Source of the DNA: Pseudonocardia petroleophila
GTDB taxonomy: Bacteria; Actinomycetota; Actinomycetes; Mycobacteriales; Pseudonocardiaceae
Assembly (NCBI RefSeq): GCF_014235185.1
Contig: NZ_CP060131.1
Span: 193,501-257,500, forward strand
Reading direction: 5' to 3'
DNA: 64,000 nucleotides
The first letter of the stretch is position 1, and the number at the start of each line of letters is the position of its first letter. Made by a program: the position numbers and the translations under genes. Below, piece by piece: positions 52,024-61,128 of the stretch. The notes beneath the pieces are model-generated. The model had not been told where the DNA came from. It saw only the letters and a list, made by a program, of their open reading frames with translations, and did no database searches.

Positions 52024-52686
52024 ATGACCGGACCCGACCCCACCACCCGCACGACCGGCCCGCTCGCCACCAACGGCGACACCGGGGCCCCCCGCACGCC
52101 CGGACCGGCCCCCGTGGAGACCCCGACCCCGGCCGGCGGCGCGATCGCACCACCGGACGACACCGGCCGCGACCGCGTCCGGTGGGGCCCGATCTGGGCC
52201 GGGGCGGTGGTGGTGCTGACCACCTTCATCGTGCTCCAGCTGCTGTTCTTCGCGCTCGGGTGGCTCGACCTCGGCTACGACGCGGGCGGCAGCGCCACGG
52301 CCGCGGCGATCGTCAGCGGCGTGCTCGGGCTGATCGCGTTCCTCGTCGGCGGGCTGACCGCGGCGGCGAGCACGATGTGGAGCCGTGCTGGTGACGGGGT
52401 CCTGCAGGGGGTGCTCGTCTGGGCGCTGAGCGTGGTGCTCATCCTCGGCCTCACCCTGGTCGGCGGCTCGGCCGCGCTGGGCCCGCTGGCGAACATCCTG
52501 GTCCAGACCTCGGCGCCGGCCGGGAACGCCGTCCCGGTCGATCCGGCGCAGGTGGTGGACGCGCTGCGGATGTCGGCGGGCTGGACCGCGCTCGGCCTCG
52601 GACTCGGCGCCGGGGCCGCCGCCCTGGGCGGGCTGGCCGGGGCGGGCCTGTGGTCGTCGCGGCGCTCGAACGGCGCGCGGACGTGA
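52024..52686 (+). CDS. hypothetical membrane protein
   Basis: 220-aa protein, unrecognised. A Pro/Thr-rich disordered N-terminus (to about 50) is followed by RVRWGPIWAGAVVVLTTFIV, a helix of the type seen in actinobacterial YrzE-like membrane proteins, and three more TM helices with Gly zippers (GGSATAAAIVSGVLGLIAFL). GAGGAG precedes ATG 52024. Its stop overlaps the GTG of the next gene. Probably a stress-associated envelope protein; no catalytic motif. Confidence 0.8.
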   Translation: MTGPDPTTRTTGPLATNGDTGAPRTPGPAPVETPTPAGGAIAPPDDTGRDRVRWGPIWAGAVVVLTTFIVLQLLFFALGWLDLGYDAGGSATAAAIVSGVLGLIAFLVGGLTAAASTMWSRAGDGVLQGVLVWALSVVLILGLTLVGGSAALGPLANILVQTSAPAGNAVPVDPAQVVDALRMSAGWTALGLGLGAGAAALGGLAGAGLWSSRRSNGART

Positions 52687-53330
52687 TCAGCGACCGGGAC
52701 CGGCGGGCACTCGCCGACATCGAACGGCAGACGCACGCCCTCGACCCCGAGCTGTGCGACCGGCTCCGCGGGCCCGGCCGGGGAGCCGGTCGCGGAGCGC
52801 GCCTGCTGGACCGGGCCACCAGCATCCCCGCGATCGCCGACTGGGCACTGGCGCTGGGCGCGGCGCTGCGGCTCGGGATGTCGCTGACGTCGAGCGCGTG
52901 GACGCGGAGGAGCAGCGGCCGTGAGGATCGCCGTCACGATCGGTCTCCGCACGGGCGATCAGCGGCGGACGCGCCTACCGTCTTCCGGATGCGGGAGCTG
53001 CGGAGCGAGGACCTGCTCGGCGCCACGGCCTGGTACCGGGACGGCTCGCGGATCGGGCCGGTCACGGGAGTCCACGTCGACGCCGACTTCGGGCGGCCGG
53101 TGTGGGCGTCGGTCCCGGACCGGCGTCTCGTGCCGCTGTGTCGTGCCGAGCTGACCGCCGACCGGCGCCTCCTGGTCGCGCTGCCCACGCCGGTCGTCGA
53201 GACCGCTCCCCCGCTGCCGCCGGGGGTCCAGGAGATCGACCGCGCCTTCGAGGACGCCCTCTACGCCCACTACGCCGCCGCGCTGCTCGGGGTCGCCGGC
53301 GGTGGTGTGGGCGGCCGGTCGAGCGGGTAG
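52683..53330 (+). CDS. DUF3040-like / PRC-barrel two-part protein
   Basis: 215-aa frame starting at GTG 52683, overlapping the previous TGA. The N-terminus (VISDRDRRALADIERQTHAL) fits DUF3040, followed by a helical segment and a low-complexity linker. From about residue 103, MRELRSEDLLGATAWYRDGS, then RIGPVTGVHVDADFGRPVW is a PRC-barrel pattern (after a separate segment). The second part could be a separate gene from ATG 52989, which has no clear ribosome-binding site. A natural fusion is not established. Confidence 0.6.
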   Translation: MISDRDRRALADIERQTHALDPELCDRLRGPGRGAGRGARLLDRATSIPAIADWALALGAALRLGMSLTSSAWTRRSSGREDRRHDRSPHGRSAADAPTVFRMRELRSEDLLGATAWYRDGSRIGPVTGVHVDADFGRPVWASVPDRRLVPLCRAELTADRRLLVALPTPVVETAPPLPPGVQEIDRAFEDALYAHYAAALLGVAGGGVGGRSSG

Positions 53331-53339
53331 CACCCGAGC

Positions 53340-54584
53340 ATGACCCACGGGCCCGGCCGGTGGCGCAGCCCGCTGCGCGGACCCTGGTTCACCGCCGTGC
53401 TCGGCCTGGTCCTGCTCGTCGCGATGCCGGTGCTGTTCCTGACCGGCCTTCTCTCCTACGCCGCCTACAACCCGGACCTGCCGGGCAACGACCTGACACC
53501 CGGGCGCGGGCTGCTGGGCTTCTACCTGTTCGACTGGCCCACCCGGCCGGTCTGGCTCTACCGGCTCAACCAGGGCGTGCACGTGACGCTCGGCATCGCG
53601 ACGGTCCCGGTGGTGCTGGCCAAGCTGTGGTCGGTGCTCCCGAAGCTGTTCGTCTGGCCGCCCGCGCGCTCCCTCGCCCAGGCGCTGGACCGGGCCAGCC
53701 TGTTCCTGCTGGTCGGATCGGTGATCTTCGAGCTCGCCACCGGCATCATGAACATCCAGTACTGGTACGCGTTCCCGGGCTCGTTCTACGCACTGCACCT
53801 CTACGGCGCGTGGGTGTTCATCGCCGCGCTCGCCGCGCACGTCGCGCTCCGGCTGCCGCTGATGATCCGGGCGCTGCGCTCGCACAGCCGGCGCGCCGAG
53901 CTGCGCACCGGCACCGCGCGGACCCGGCCCGAGCCGCCCGACCTCCACGACCTGGTGGCCCCCGACCCGGGCCCGGCCACGATCTCCCGGCGCGGCGCGC
54001 TCGGCCTGGTCGGGGCGGGCTCGGGTGTGCTGCTGGCCCTGACCGCCGGGCAGAGCCTCGGCGGCCCGCTGCGCCACACCGCGCTGCTCGCCCCCCGCGG
54101 CCAGGTGCTCGGCGACGGCCCGAACGACTTCCAGATCAACAAGACGGCCGCCTCGGCCGGGATCACCGCGGCCGCGACGGGCCCGGCCTGGCGGCTGGAG
54201 CTGCGCGGGCCGGGGGCGCCGGTGCTGCTCGACCGCGCCGAGCTGCTCGCCCTCCCCCAGCACGACGCGCAGCTGCCGATCGCCTGCGTCGAGGGCTGGT
54301 CCACGACCGACCAGTCCTGGACCGGGGTGCGGCTCGCCGACCTCGCCGACCTGGCCGGGGCGGGCGACGCGGCCATGGTGCGCGTCGAGTCGGTCGAGCA
54401 GGGCGGGGCGTTCGCCGCGGCGAGCCTGCGCCGCAACCAGATCCTCGACCCGGCATCCCTGCTCGCGCTGCGCGTGAACGGGGTGGACCTCTCGCCCGAC
54501 CACGGGTTCCCGGCCCGGGTGATCGTCCCGGCCAACCCCGGCGTGCACAACACCAAGTGGGTCACCCGGTTGAGCTTCCGATGA
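53340..54584 (+). CDS. cytochrome b561-like/molybdopterin-dependent oxidoreductase fusion
   Basis: 414 aa. The N-terminal half (1-180) has four to five TM helices with His residues resembling a b-type cytochrome (HVTLGIATVPVVLAKLW, NIQYWYAFPGSFYALHLYG). A Tat-like SRRGALGLVGAGSG hinge leads to a sulfite-oxidase-like molybdopterin domain with the Cys ligand in PIACVEGWSTTDQSW. Such proteins oxidise or reduce small S/N compounds at the membrane. It overlaps the next gene by ATGA. The haem ligands are inferred. Confidence 0.85.
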   Translation: MTHGPGRWRSPLRGPWFTAVLGLVLLVAMPVLFLTGLLSYAAYNPDLPGNDLTPGRGLLGFYLFDWPTRPVWLYRLNQGVHVTLGIATVPVVLAKLWSVLPKLFVWPPARSLAQALDRASLFLLVGSVIFELATGIMNIQYWYAFPGSFYALHLYGAWVFIAALAAHVALRLPLMIRALRSHSRRAELRTGTARTRPEPPDLHDLVAPDPGPATISRRGALGLVGAGSGVLLALTAGQSLGGPLRHTALLAPRGQVLGDGPNDFQINKTAASAGITAAATGPAWRLELRGPGAPVLLDRAELLALPQHDAQLPIACVEGWSTTDQSWTGVRLADLADLAGAGDAAMVRVESVEQGGAFAAASLRRNQILDPASLLALRVNGVDLSPDHGFPARVIVPANPGVHNTKWVTRLSFR

Positions 54585-55087
54585 GGACCCGCTACGGCGC
54601 CGGACCGGTGCACCTGCTCGCCATGGTCGGCTGCTTCGCCCTGGCCGCCTACGCCGGGGTGCGCCTGCTCGACGCCCGTCCGCTCGCCGTCGCCATCTGG
54701 TTCACCGCGGCCGTCGTCGCCCACGACCTCGTGCTGTTCCCCCTCTACACGCTGGCCGACCGGTCGGCGCAGGCCGTCCTGCGCCGCCGCGCGCCCGCTC
54801 CCACCCTGTGGATCAACCACCTGCGGGTGCCGGTGCTGCTCTCCGGCCTGCTGCTGCTCGTCTGGTTCCCGCTGATCTTCCAGCTCAGCGGCTTCTACAC
54901 CGCGGTCACCGCCCTGCCCGCCGAGGTCTACCTCGGCCGCTGGCTGCTCGTCACCGGGGTGCTGTTCACCGGCTCGGCGGCGATCCTCGCGGGGCGCCTG
55001 CTCCGGGCCCGGCCGGCCCGGGACATCGGCGGACGGGGCCCAACCGGGGCGGGACACGACGTGCGTCGCGGGCGCTCGCCGTCATGA
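54581..55087 (+). CDS. membrane protein coupled to molybdoenzyme
   Basis: 168 aa, unrecognised, with about four TM helices (VHLLAMVGCFALAAYAGVRL, AVAIWFTAAVVAHDLVLFPL, VLLSGLLLLVWFPLIFQL, WLLVTGVLFTGSAAILAGRL) and a basic C-terminal tail. Its ATG overlaps the molybdoenzyme TGA, so it is probably translated with it and may be a subunit or an assembly helper. Confidence 0.75.
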   Translation: MRTRYGAGPVHLLAMVGCFALAAYAGVRLLDARPLAVAIWFTAAVVAHDLVLFPLYTLADRSAQAVLRRRAPAPTLWINHLRVPVLLSGLLLLVWFPLIFQLSGFYTAVTALPAEVYLGRWLLVTGVLFTGSAAILAGRLLRARPARDIGGRGPTGAGHDVRRGRSPS

Positions 55088-55142
55088 TCAGCGCAACTGG
55101 GAATCACGCCTGCCGGCCGCTCGACGATCGTGTACGGACCGC

Positions 55143-55388
55143 TCAGGCGCCGCTCCTCGACGAGTCCCCGAGCTCGCGGCGCTCGTAGGTGATCAGTGCG
55201 GATCCGACGTTCCCGACCAGCATGCCCGCCGAGCCGACGATGAACAGCCACACCGCGGCGTGCTGCAGGAGGCCGTCGTAGAGGAACAGGATGCTGCCGA
55301 CGAAGAACGTCACCCCGCCGAGCACGCCGATCCCCTGGTGCAGCCGCCGGAACTCGGTTGCCACGTGCTGCAGACGCGCTCGGTTCAT
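55143..55388 (-). CDS. YrhK-family membrane protein
   Basis: 81-aa protein matching the YrhK domain: TEFRRLHQGIGVLGGVTFFV, GSILFLYDGLLQHAAVWLFI and GSAGMLVGNVGSALITYERR make two TM helices around a short loop. AAGGAG lies 6 nt before ATG 55388. A GCAAYNRTTGC site is 60 bp upstream. Function unknown. Confidence 0.85.
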   Translation of the reverse strand: MNRARLQHVATEFRRLHQGIGVLGGVTFFVGSILFLYDGLLQHAAVWLFIVGSAGMLVGNVGSALITYERRELGDSSRSGA

Positions 55389-55439
55389 CGTGCTCCTTCG
55401 ATCTCCTGCCGCTGACCGCCCGGCCGGCGGACACTCCAC

Positions 55440-55469
55440 GAGTACCACGCAACCGTTGCGAACATGCAC
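55440..55469. promoter_or_regulatory. GCAAYNRTTGC site P2 (yrhK-like gene)
   Basis: GCAACCGTTGC at 55449-55459 with left flank GAGTACCAC and right flank GAACATGCAC. The flanks are nearly identical to those of site P4. On the minus strand TACTC after the palindrome is a plausible -10 for the YrhK gene. Confidence 0.72.
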
Positions 55470-55470
55470 A

Positions 55471-56520
55471 TCAGCGGCGCAGGTCGTCAGCACGCCCCAT
55501 CGCCGCGAGCTCGGAGGGCTCGATGCGTTCCCGCCCGAGGTAGTAGACCGTGGCACCGTCGTCGACCCCGGCGTCCCACGGCGGGCTCACCACCACCCGA
55601 CCGGCGGTGCGCACGGCGATCAGCGTCGCACCGAACCGGCGGCCGAACCGCGTCTGCAGCTCCCCGAACGTCTGCCCCGCCACCCCGGCCGGGAGCGCCG
55701 CGGAATAGGTGTTGCCGCCGGTGCCGCCGGTCATGAGATCGGCGTAGACCTGCGAGATGCCGGGGTCGAGCGCCTCCTCGGTGACCAGGTTCGGCACGTA
55801 CCACTGCACGCACTGGATCGCCGGGTTGACGTAGCGCAGCTGCTCGCGCCGCGTCATCTCCCGCAGCGCCACCACGATGTGCAGGTCGGGGCGGGTGTGG
55901 TCGACGGCCAGCGCGATCGCCAGCGACTCGTTGTCGTCGCGGCCGTCGATGATCACCGTGCGGGCCCGCGCCACGCAGGCCCGGGTCATCACGTCGGTCG
56001 ACGTCGGGTCGCCGCGCACGAACTGGACCTGCGCCAGCTCGGCCATCGGGTTCTCCGTCACCTCGTCCCACGCGCACAGCACCAGCGGGTGGGCCTGCTC
56101 GACGCTGAGCTCGCCGACCATGCGCTCGGTGCGCCCGGCCAGGTAGCCGATGATGACCACGTGCTCGCGGACGTCGAGCTGGGACAGACCCTTCACACGC
56201 TTTCCCCTCACGGACTGCAGGAACGACGCCAGCCGGGTGAACAGGATCGTCAGGGTGACGATCCCGCCGACGATGACGAACCCACCGACGGCATGGCCCC
56301 ACGCGGTCTCGGGGTAGAGGTCCCCGTAGCCGACCGTCGAGGCCGAGACCAGGAACCACCACCAGTAGTTCGCCGGCTCCACGATCGCGTTGGCCGGTTC
56401 GGCCAGCCACATCCCGAACCAGCCCACGGCGAAGACCAGCACGGCGACGACGAGCGGGAGCCGCCACCCGTGCAGGGTCGTGTTGACCAGCGTCCAGAGG
56501 CGGTGGAGCAGGAACGGCAC
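55471..56520 (-). CDS. RCK-domain potassium channel
   Basis: 349-aa ion channel. Two TM helices flank the selectivity filter TVGYGD (SASTVGYGDLYPETAWG), followed by a Rossmann-like RCK domain (VVIIGYLAGRTERMVGE, RARTVIIDGRDDNESLAIAL) and a second RCK-C-like domain. The order resembles MthK/Kch-type channels regulated by ligands. GTG 56520. It lies between YrhK and an alpha/beta hydrolase on the same strand but with its own spacing. Confidence 0.92.
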   Translation of the reverse strand: MPFLLHRLWTLVNTTLHGWRLPLVVAVLVFAVGWFGMWLAEPANAIVEPANYWWWFLVSASTVGYGDLYPETAWGHAVGGFVIVGGIVTLTILFTRLASFLQSVRGKRVKGLSQLDVREHVVIIGYLAGRTERMVGELSVEQAHPLVLCAWDEVTENPMAELAQVQFVRGDPTSTDVMTRACVARARTVIIDGRDDNESLAIALAVDHTRPDLHIVVALREMTRREQLRYVNPAIQCVQWYVPNLVTEEALDPGISQVYADLMTGGTGGNTYSAALPAGVAGQTFGELQTRFGRRFGATLIAVRTAGRVVVSPPWDAGVDDGATVYYLGRERIEPSELAAMGRADDLRR

Positions 56521-56564
56521 CGGTCCACGCTAGTGCAGCCGGCCGGAGCCGGAGGCCGGGCCGG

Positions 56565-57344
56565 TCAGGTGCGGGCGAGCACCAGGTCGAGGGTGTCCTT
56601 CGGGGCGTCCCACTGCGGGAAGTGCCCGCACCGGTCGAACCAGTGCAGGTGCGCGTCCGGGAACAGGGCAGCCGCGCGCCTGGCCTGCCCGGGGAACGTC
56701 ACCCGGTCCCGCCGGCCCCAGCCGAGCGTGACCCTGCCCCGGACCGTCCCGGCCGCGGCACCCTCCTGCCGGGGCCCGCGGACCAGTGCGGTGAACGCCG
56801 GGTCGGTGCCGGGCGCGTCGGCCAGGCCGTACAGGTCGGGCAGCACGTCGGCCGGTTTCAGCGCCCAGGGCCGCGGGGAGAGCTGCGCGAGCAGCGCGCT
56901 GCGGGTCACCGGGTTGCCGACGAGCGCAGGCAGCATCGGACGCAACCGGCGCAGCAGCCCGATCGAGGCCCCCAGGCTCGTGCGGAACACCGCGACCTCG
57001 CGGTCGGGCCAGAAGCCCCCGGGGTCGAGGGCGACCACGTCCCCGCCGATGCCGCGCCGGGCCAGCTCCAGCACGATCCGCCCGCCCATCGACTGCCCGA
57101 CCAGGTCGACGCCGTCGAGGTCCTGCTCGGCGACGAAACCCGCGACCGCCTCGGTGAGCGTGGCGATCGACAGCTCCCCGGGAGGTAGCGGGGACTCGCC
57201 GAAGCCGGGCAGGTCCACCGCGATCACCTCGCGGTGGGCGGCCAGCCCGTCGAACACCGACCCCCATGAGCGCCACGACCCACCGAGTCCGTGCACGAGC
57301 AGAAGTGGCTCGCCGCTTCCGCGGCGGACGTGGTGAAGGTTCAT
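56565..57344 (-). CDS. alpha/beta hydrolase
   Basis: 259-aa hydrolase: LLLVHGLGGSWRSWG (oxyanion), VDLPGFGESPLPPG, nucleophile Ser in LVGQSMGGRIVLELA, acid Asp in LGWGRRDRVTFP and His in RCGHFPQWDAPKD. ATG 57344 gives the usual MNLHHVRRGSG start. The MhpC-like branch includes C-C hydrolases, esterases and haloalkane-type enzymes; substrate not determined. No operon partner closer than 44 bp. Confidence 0.9.
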   Translation of the reverse strand: MNLHHVRRGSGEPLLLVHGLGGSWRSWGSVFDGLAAHREVIAVDLPGFGESPLPPGELSIATLTEAVAGFVAEQDLDGVDLVGQSMGGRIVLELARRGIGGDVVALDPGGFWPDREVAVFRTSLGASIGLLRRLRPMLPALVGNPVTRSALLAQLSPRPWALKPADVLPDLYGLADAPGTDPAFTALVRGPRQEGAAAGTVRGRVTLGWGRRDRVTFPGQARRAAALFPDAHLHWFDRCGHFPQWDAPKDTLDLVLART

Positions 57345-57561
57345 GGGTTCGGCGTACCCGGGGGCCGCGAGATCAATCCCGATCCATGATCGCCGTCCGG
57401 AACCGGCCCACCGGCTCGAGGAACGGCATGACCGGGCCGTCGCGCGAGGTCCGGCGCATGCGGGGCCTGTACCGGCGACGCGGCAGGCGGTCCCCCGAGG
57501 ACGGTGATGTGACGACAATCGTCATCCAGCGGCGTCGGAGTCGCGGAACGTCCGTGTTGGC

Positions 57562-57582
57562 GCAATCGTTGCAAATACGCAT
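57562..57582. promoter_or_regulatory. GCAAYNRTTGC site P3 (UPF0182 gene)
   Basis: GCAATCGTTGC at 57562-57572, then AAATACGCAT; only the right-hand flank matches the shared pattern. It lies 79 bp before the GTG of the UPF0182 gene in a 306-bp intergenic region (57345-57650) that otherwise holds the 15-bp tandem repeats and no convincing gene. Confidence 0.68.
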
Positions 57583-57585
57583 CCC

Positions 57586-57630
57586 GGACGAACCCTCCCC
57601 CGACGAACCCTCCCCCGACGAACCCTGCAC
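57586..57630. repeat. three 15-bp tandem repeats in the UPF0182 leader
   Basis: Units starting at 57586, 57601 and 57616 share the pattern CGACGAACCCTCCCC (last unit CGACGAACCCTGCAC). They lie between the P3 site and the GTG start of the membrane protein. Confidence 0.85.
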
Positions 57631-57650
57631 CTCGACGAACGGAGTCCCAC

Positions 57651-60494
57651 GTGACCGACCGGCCCCCCACCGCGGCCCGCGGCCTCCCGCGCCGGCGCTG
57701 GATCGGCATCGCGGTCGCCGGCGCCGTGCTCGTGTCCCTGGCCGGATCGACCGTGCTGGGGACCTACGTCGACTGGCTCTGGTTCGACGCGCTCGACTAC
57801 CGCGACCTGCTGGTGACGGTGCTGCTGACCCGGGCGGCCCAGTTCCTCGTCGCGGGCGCGCTCGTCGGGGGGCTGCTGGCGGGGACCGTCGCAGTCGCCC
57901 TGCGGTTCCGCCCGCCGGTGCTCCCGGCGGACGTCGCCGGCCCGGTCGCCGAGCTGCACACCCTGATCACCCGCAGGCCGTGGGTGATCCGCGCGGCGGT
58001 GCCGTCCGCCGTGGGCGTCCTCGCCGGGCTGGCGGCGCAGGGCGACTGGCGCACCACGCAGCTGTTCCTGCACGGCGGCGCCTTCGGCGTCACCGATCCG
58101 GAGTTCGGCCTCGACATCGGCTTCCACGTCTTCGACCTGCCCTTCTACCACCTCGTCCTCGGCTGGGCCCTGGTCGCGACCGTCCTGTCCCTGCTCGGCG
58201 CGGCTCTCATGCACCTCGCGCTCGGCGGGCTCGTAGCCGGCGGGCGGGGAGTGCGGATGACGCCCGCGGCCACCGCACACCTCGCGGTCCTCGCCGCCAC
58301 CGTCGTGCTCCTGCTCGCCGCGGAGCTGTTCCTCGACCGCTACGAGCTGCTGTACTCGCAGCGCAACGAGCTGTTCACCGGCGCCACCTACACCGACCTG
58401 TACGCGGTGCTGCCCGCCAAGCTCGTGCTCACCGGGATCGCCGTGATCTGCGCGCTCACGTTCCTCGGTGGTGCGCTGCGCCGGGACCTGCGCCTCCCGG
58501 TGATCGCCACGGCCCTGCTGGTGGTCTCCTCGGTCCTGGTCGGCGCGGTCTGGCCCGCGCTGCTGCAGCAGTTCTCGGTGAACCCCAACGCCGACCAGCG
58601 CGAGGCCCTGTCGATCGGTCGCAACATCGAGGCCACGCGGGCCGCGTACGGCATCACCGACGACCGGGTCTCCTACGTCGACTACTCGGGCACGGGCGAG
58701 ACGACGCCCGCCCGGCTCGCGGCCGAGTCCGCCACCGTCTCCAACATCCGGCTGCTCGACCCCACGCTGCTCGAGCAGACCTTCACCCAGCTCCAGCAGC
58801 GCGAGAACTTCTACGGGTTCCCGGCCGAGCTCGACGTCGACCGCTACCGCATCGACGGCGAGCTGCAGGGCTACGTCGTCGCGCTGCGGGAGCTGGAGAC
58901 CGCGTCCCTGGCGGGCAACCAGCGCAGCTGGATCAACCAGCACCTGCGCTACACCCACGGCGACGGGTTCGTCGCCGCCCGGGCCGACCGCGTCGACGCC
59001 ACACCCGGCGGGGTCGCGACGTCGAGCGGCTACCCGGTGTTCACCGTCAGCGACACCACCGGCGACGGCGAGATCCCCGTCGCCCAGCCCCGCGTCTACT
59101 ACGGCGAGCTGATCGACAGCTACGTCATCGTCGGCGGCGACCCCGGTGACCCGGCGCGCGAGTTCGAGCTGGACGGCACCGAGTTCACCTACGACGGCTC
59201 CGGCGGCGTCCCGATCGGCGGCTGGCTGCGGCGGCTGGCCTTCGCCGCCCACTTCGGTGAGCGCAACATCCTGTTCAACGAGGCGGTCGGCGCCGGGTCG
59301 ACGGTCCTGATGCGCCAGCACCCGCTGGAGCGGGTCGAGGCGGCCGCACCCTGGCTCACCGTCGACGGCGACCCGTACCCGGCGGTGGTCGACGGCCGGA
59401 TCACCTGGATCGTCGACGGCTACACCACGCTGGACCGCTACCCCTACGCCGAGCAGGCGAGCCTGGGCACGGAGCGGGTCGGCTACGTCCGCGACTCGGT
59501 CAAGGCCACCGTCGACGCCTACGACGGCACCGTCACGCTCTACGCGGTCGACCCGGCCGACCCGGTGCTGCAGGCCTGGTCGGCCGCCTTTCCCGGCACC
59601 GTCCGGCCCGCCTCGGAGATCAGCGACGAGCTGCGCGCGCACTTCCGCTACCCCCAGGACCTGTTCGACGTCCAGCGCGACCTGATCACCCCTTACCACG
59701 TGGACGACCCGCAGCTGTTCTTCTCCACGAGCGACTTCTGGGACGTCCCCGCCGACCCGACGGTGGAGCAGGCCCCGGCGCCGCTCATCCCGACCCCGGC
59801 GGAGCCCGGGCCCGGCGAGGTCCCCCGGCAGCCCCCGCACTACGTGCTGGCCGGGCCGCCGGCCGCCGAGGGCCCGGCGCGGTTCCAGCTCACCAGCCCG
59901 CTGGTGGGGCTGCGCCGGCAGTTCCTCGCCGCCCACATGTCGGTCAGCTCCGCACCGGCGAGCTACGGCGACATCCGGGTGCTGCGGCTGCCCGGCGACG
60001 CCCAGACGCTGGGCCCGCAGCAGGTCCAGACGCGGTTCCGCTCCTCGGCGGAGGTGAGCGAGGAGCGGAACCTGCTGCAGGCCACCGCGACCAACGTGCA
60101 GTTCGGCAACCTGCTGACGCTCCCGACGGGCGACGGCACCCTGCTGCACGTCGAGCCCGTCTACGTGGAGCGGACCACCACCGCGGACGACGACTCGTTC
60201 CCCCAGCTCAACCGGGTGCTGGTGCTCTACGGCGACCGGGTCGGGTACGCGCCGACGCTCGCCGAGGCGCTCGACGAGGCGGCGGGCGCCGGCGCGGGGA
60301 CCGTCGCCGAGTCCCCGACGGCGCCCGGCCCGGTCGACCCGACCGCGCGGGCGGCCGCGGCCGACGTCTCGGCCGCGCTGGAACGGCTGCGCGCCGCGAA
60401 GGCGGCGGGCGACCTGGCGGCCGAGGGCCAGGCGTTGATCGACCTCGACGACGCGGCACGGCGCTTCACCGCAGCGACGGGCTCACCGGCATGA
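57651..60494 (+). CDS. UPF0182 family membrane protein
   Basis: 947-aa UPF0182 protein, a large actinobacterial envelope protein. About seven N-terminal TM helices (WIGIAVAGAVLVSLAGSTVL, VDWLWFDALDYRDLL ...) are followed by a large extracellular region (from about 300) with family stretches VWPALLQQFSVNPNADQREA, NIEATRAAYGI and ERNLLQATATNVQFGNLLTL. It ends in a Glu/Ala-rich helix. GTG 57651. Role unknown in the family. Confidence 0.93.
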   Translation: MTDRPPTAARGLPRRRWIGIAVAGAVLVSLAGSTVLGTYVDWLWFDALDYRDLLVTVLLTRAAQFLVAGALVGGLLAGTVAVALRFRPPVLPADVAGPVAELHTLITRRPWVIRAAVPSAVGVLAGLAAQGDWRTTQLFLHGGAFGVTDPEFGLDIGFHVFDLPFYHLVLGWALVATVLSLLGAALMHLALGGLVAGGRGVRMTPAATAHLAVLAATVVLLLAAELFLDRYELLYSQRNELFTGATYTDLYAVLPAKLVLTGIAVICALTFLGGALRRDLRLPVIATALLVVSSVLVGAVWPALLQQFSVNPNADQREALSIGRNIEATRAAYGITDDRVSYVDYSGTGETTPARLAAESATVSNIRLLDPTLLEQTFTQLQQRENFYGFPAELDVDRYRIDGELQGYVVALRELETASLAGNQRSWINQHLRYTHGDGFVAARADRVDATPGGVATSSGYPVFTVSDTTGDGEIPVAQPRVYYGELIDSYVIVGGDPGDPAREFELDGTEFTYDGSGGVPIGGWLRRLAFAAHFGERNILFNEAVGAGSTVLMRQHPLERVEAAAPWLTVDGDPYPAVVDGRITWIVDGYTTLDRYPYAEQASLGTERVGYVRDSVKATVDAYDGTVTLYAVDPADPVLQAWSAAFPGTVRPASEISDELRAHFRYPQDLFDVQRDLITPYHVDDPQLFFSTSDFWDVPADPTVEQAPAPLIPTPAEPGPGEVPRQPPHYVLAGPPAAEGPARFQLTSPLVGLRRQFLAAHMSVSSAPASYGDIRVLRLPGDAQTLGPQQVQTRFRSSAEVSEERNLLQATATNVQFGNLLTLPTGDGTLLHVEPVYVERTTTADDDSFPQLNRVLVLYGDRVGYAPTLAEALDEAAGAGAGTVAESPTAPGPVDPTARAAAADVSAALERLRAAKAAGDLAAEGQALIDLDDAARRFTAATGSPA

Positions 60495-60519
60495 ACGACC
60501 CGACGACGAGGAGACCCCG

Positions 60520-61122
60520 ATGACGCAGTCCGGCCGTTCCCGGCTCACCCGGCTCGCCTCGGCGACCGCCCTGGCCGCACTCCTGACCGGCTGCGCAGGC
60601 GACACCGTCCCGGCCGACCGGGACGTCGGGCCGGGCGTCTACGGGCCGGTCTGCGCGCGGGTCCCGATCGAGGGAGCGACGTTCCCGGGCACGGTCGCCG
60701 ACCTGGTCGAGGCGTCGGCGGGGGGAGCGGACCCGCTGCTGTCCACGCTGGCCGGCGGCCTGCGGGTCACCGGGCTCCGCGACGCACTCGCCGATCCCGC
60801 GGCCGAGCTCACCGTGTTCGCCCCGACCGACGCCGCGTTCGAGGCGCTCCCCGCCGGCACGGTGCCCCGGTGGCAGCAGACCGACGTGCTCGACGACGTG
60901 CTGAGCGGGCACGTCGTCACCGGCCGCTACGACGCGGACGCGCTGGCCACGGTGGAGGCCGTCGGGACGCTCGGCGGGGAGCCGCTCGTCGTCAGCGGCG
61001 ACCCGGCGTCGCTGGTGATCGGCGAGCGGGCCGGCGCCTCGGTGCTCTGCGGGAACATCCGCGCGACCAACGGGACGGTGTTCGTCGTCGACGAGGTGCT
61101 GCGGCCCGAAGGCGTCGGATGA
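60520..61122 (+). CDS. fasciclin-domain lipoprotein
   Basis: 200-aa lipoprotein (lipobox LLTGC) with a FAS1 domain: ELTVFAPTDAAFEALPAGTV, DDVLSGHVVTGRYDADAL and GTVFVVDEVLRP. FAS1 domains mediate cell-surface adhesion. It resembles the mycobacterial MPT70/MPT83 type. A ribosome-binding site AGGAG lies upstream. It follows UPF0182 by 25 bp and converges with the lipoprotein ending at 61129. Confidence 0.92.
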   Translation: MTQSGRSRLTRLASATALAALLTGCAGDTVPADRDVGPGVYGPVCARVPIEGATFPGTVADLVEASAGGADPLLSTLAGGLRVTGLRDALADPAAELTVFAPTDAAFEALPAGTVPRWQQTDVLDDVLSGHVVTGRYDADALATVEAVGTLGGEPLVVSGDPASLVIGERAGASVLCGNIRATNGTVFVVDEVLRPEGVG

Positions 61123-61128
61123 CCGCCC

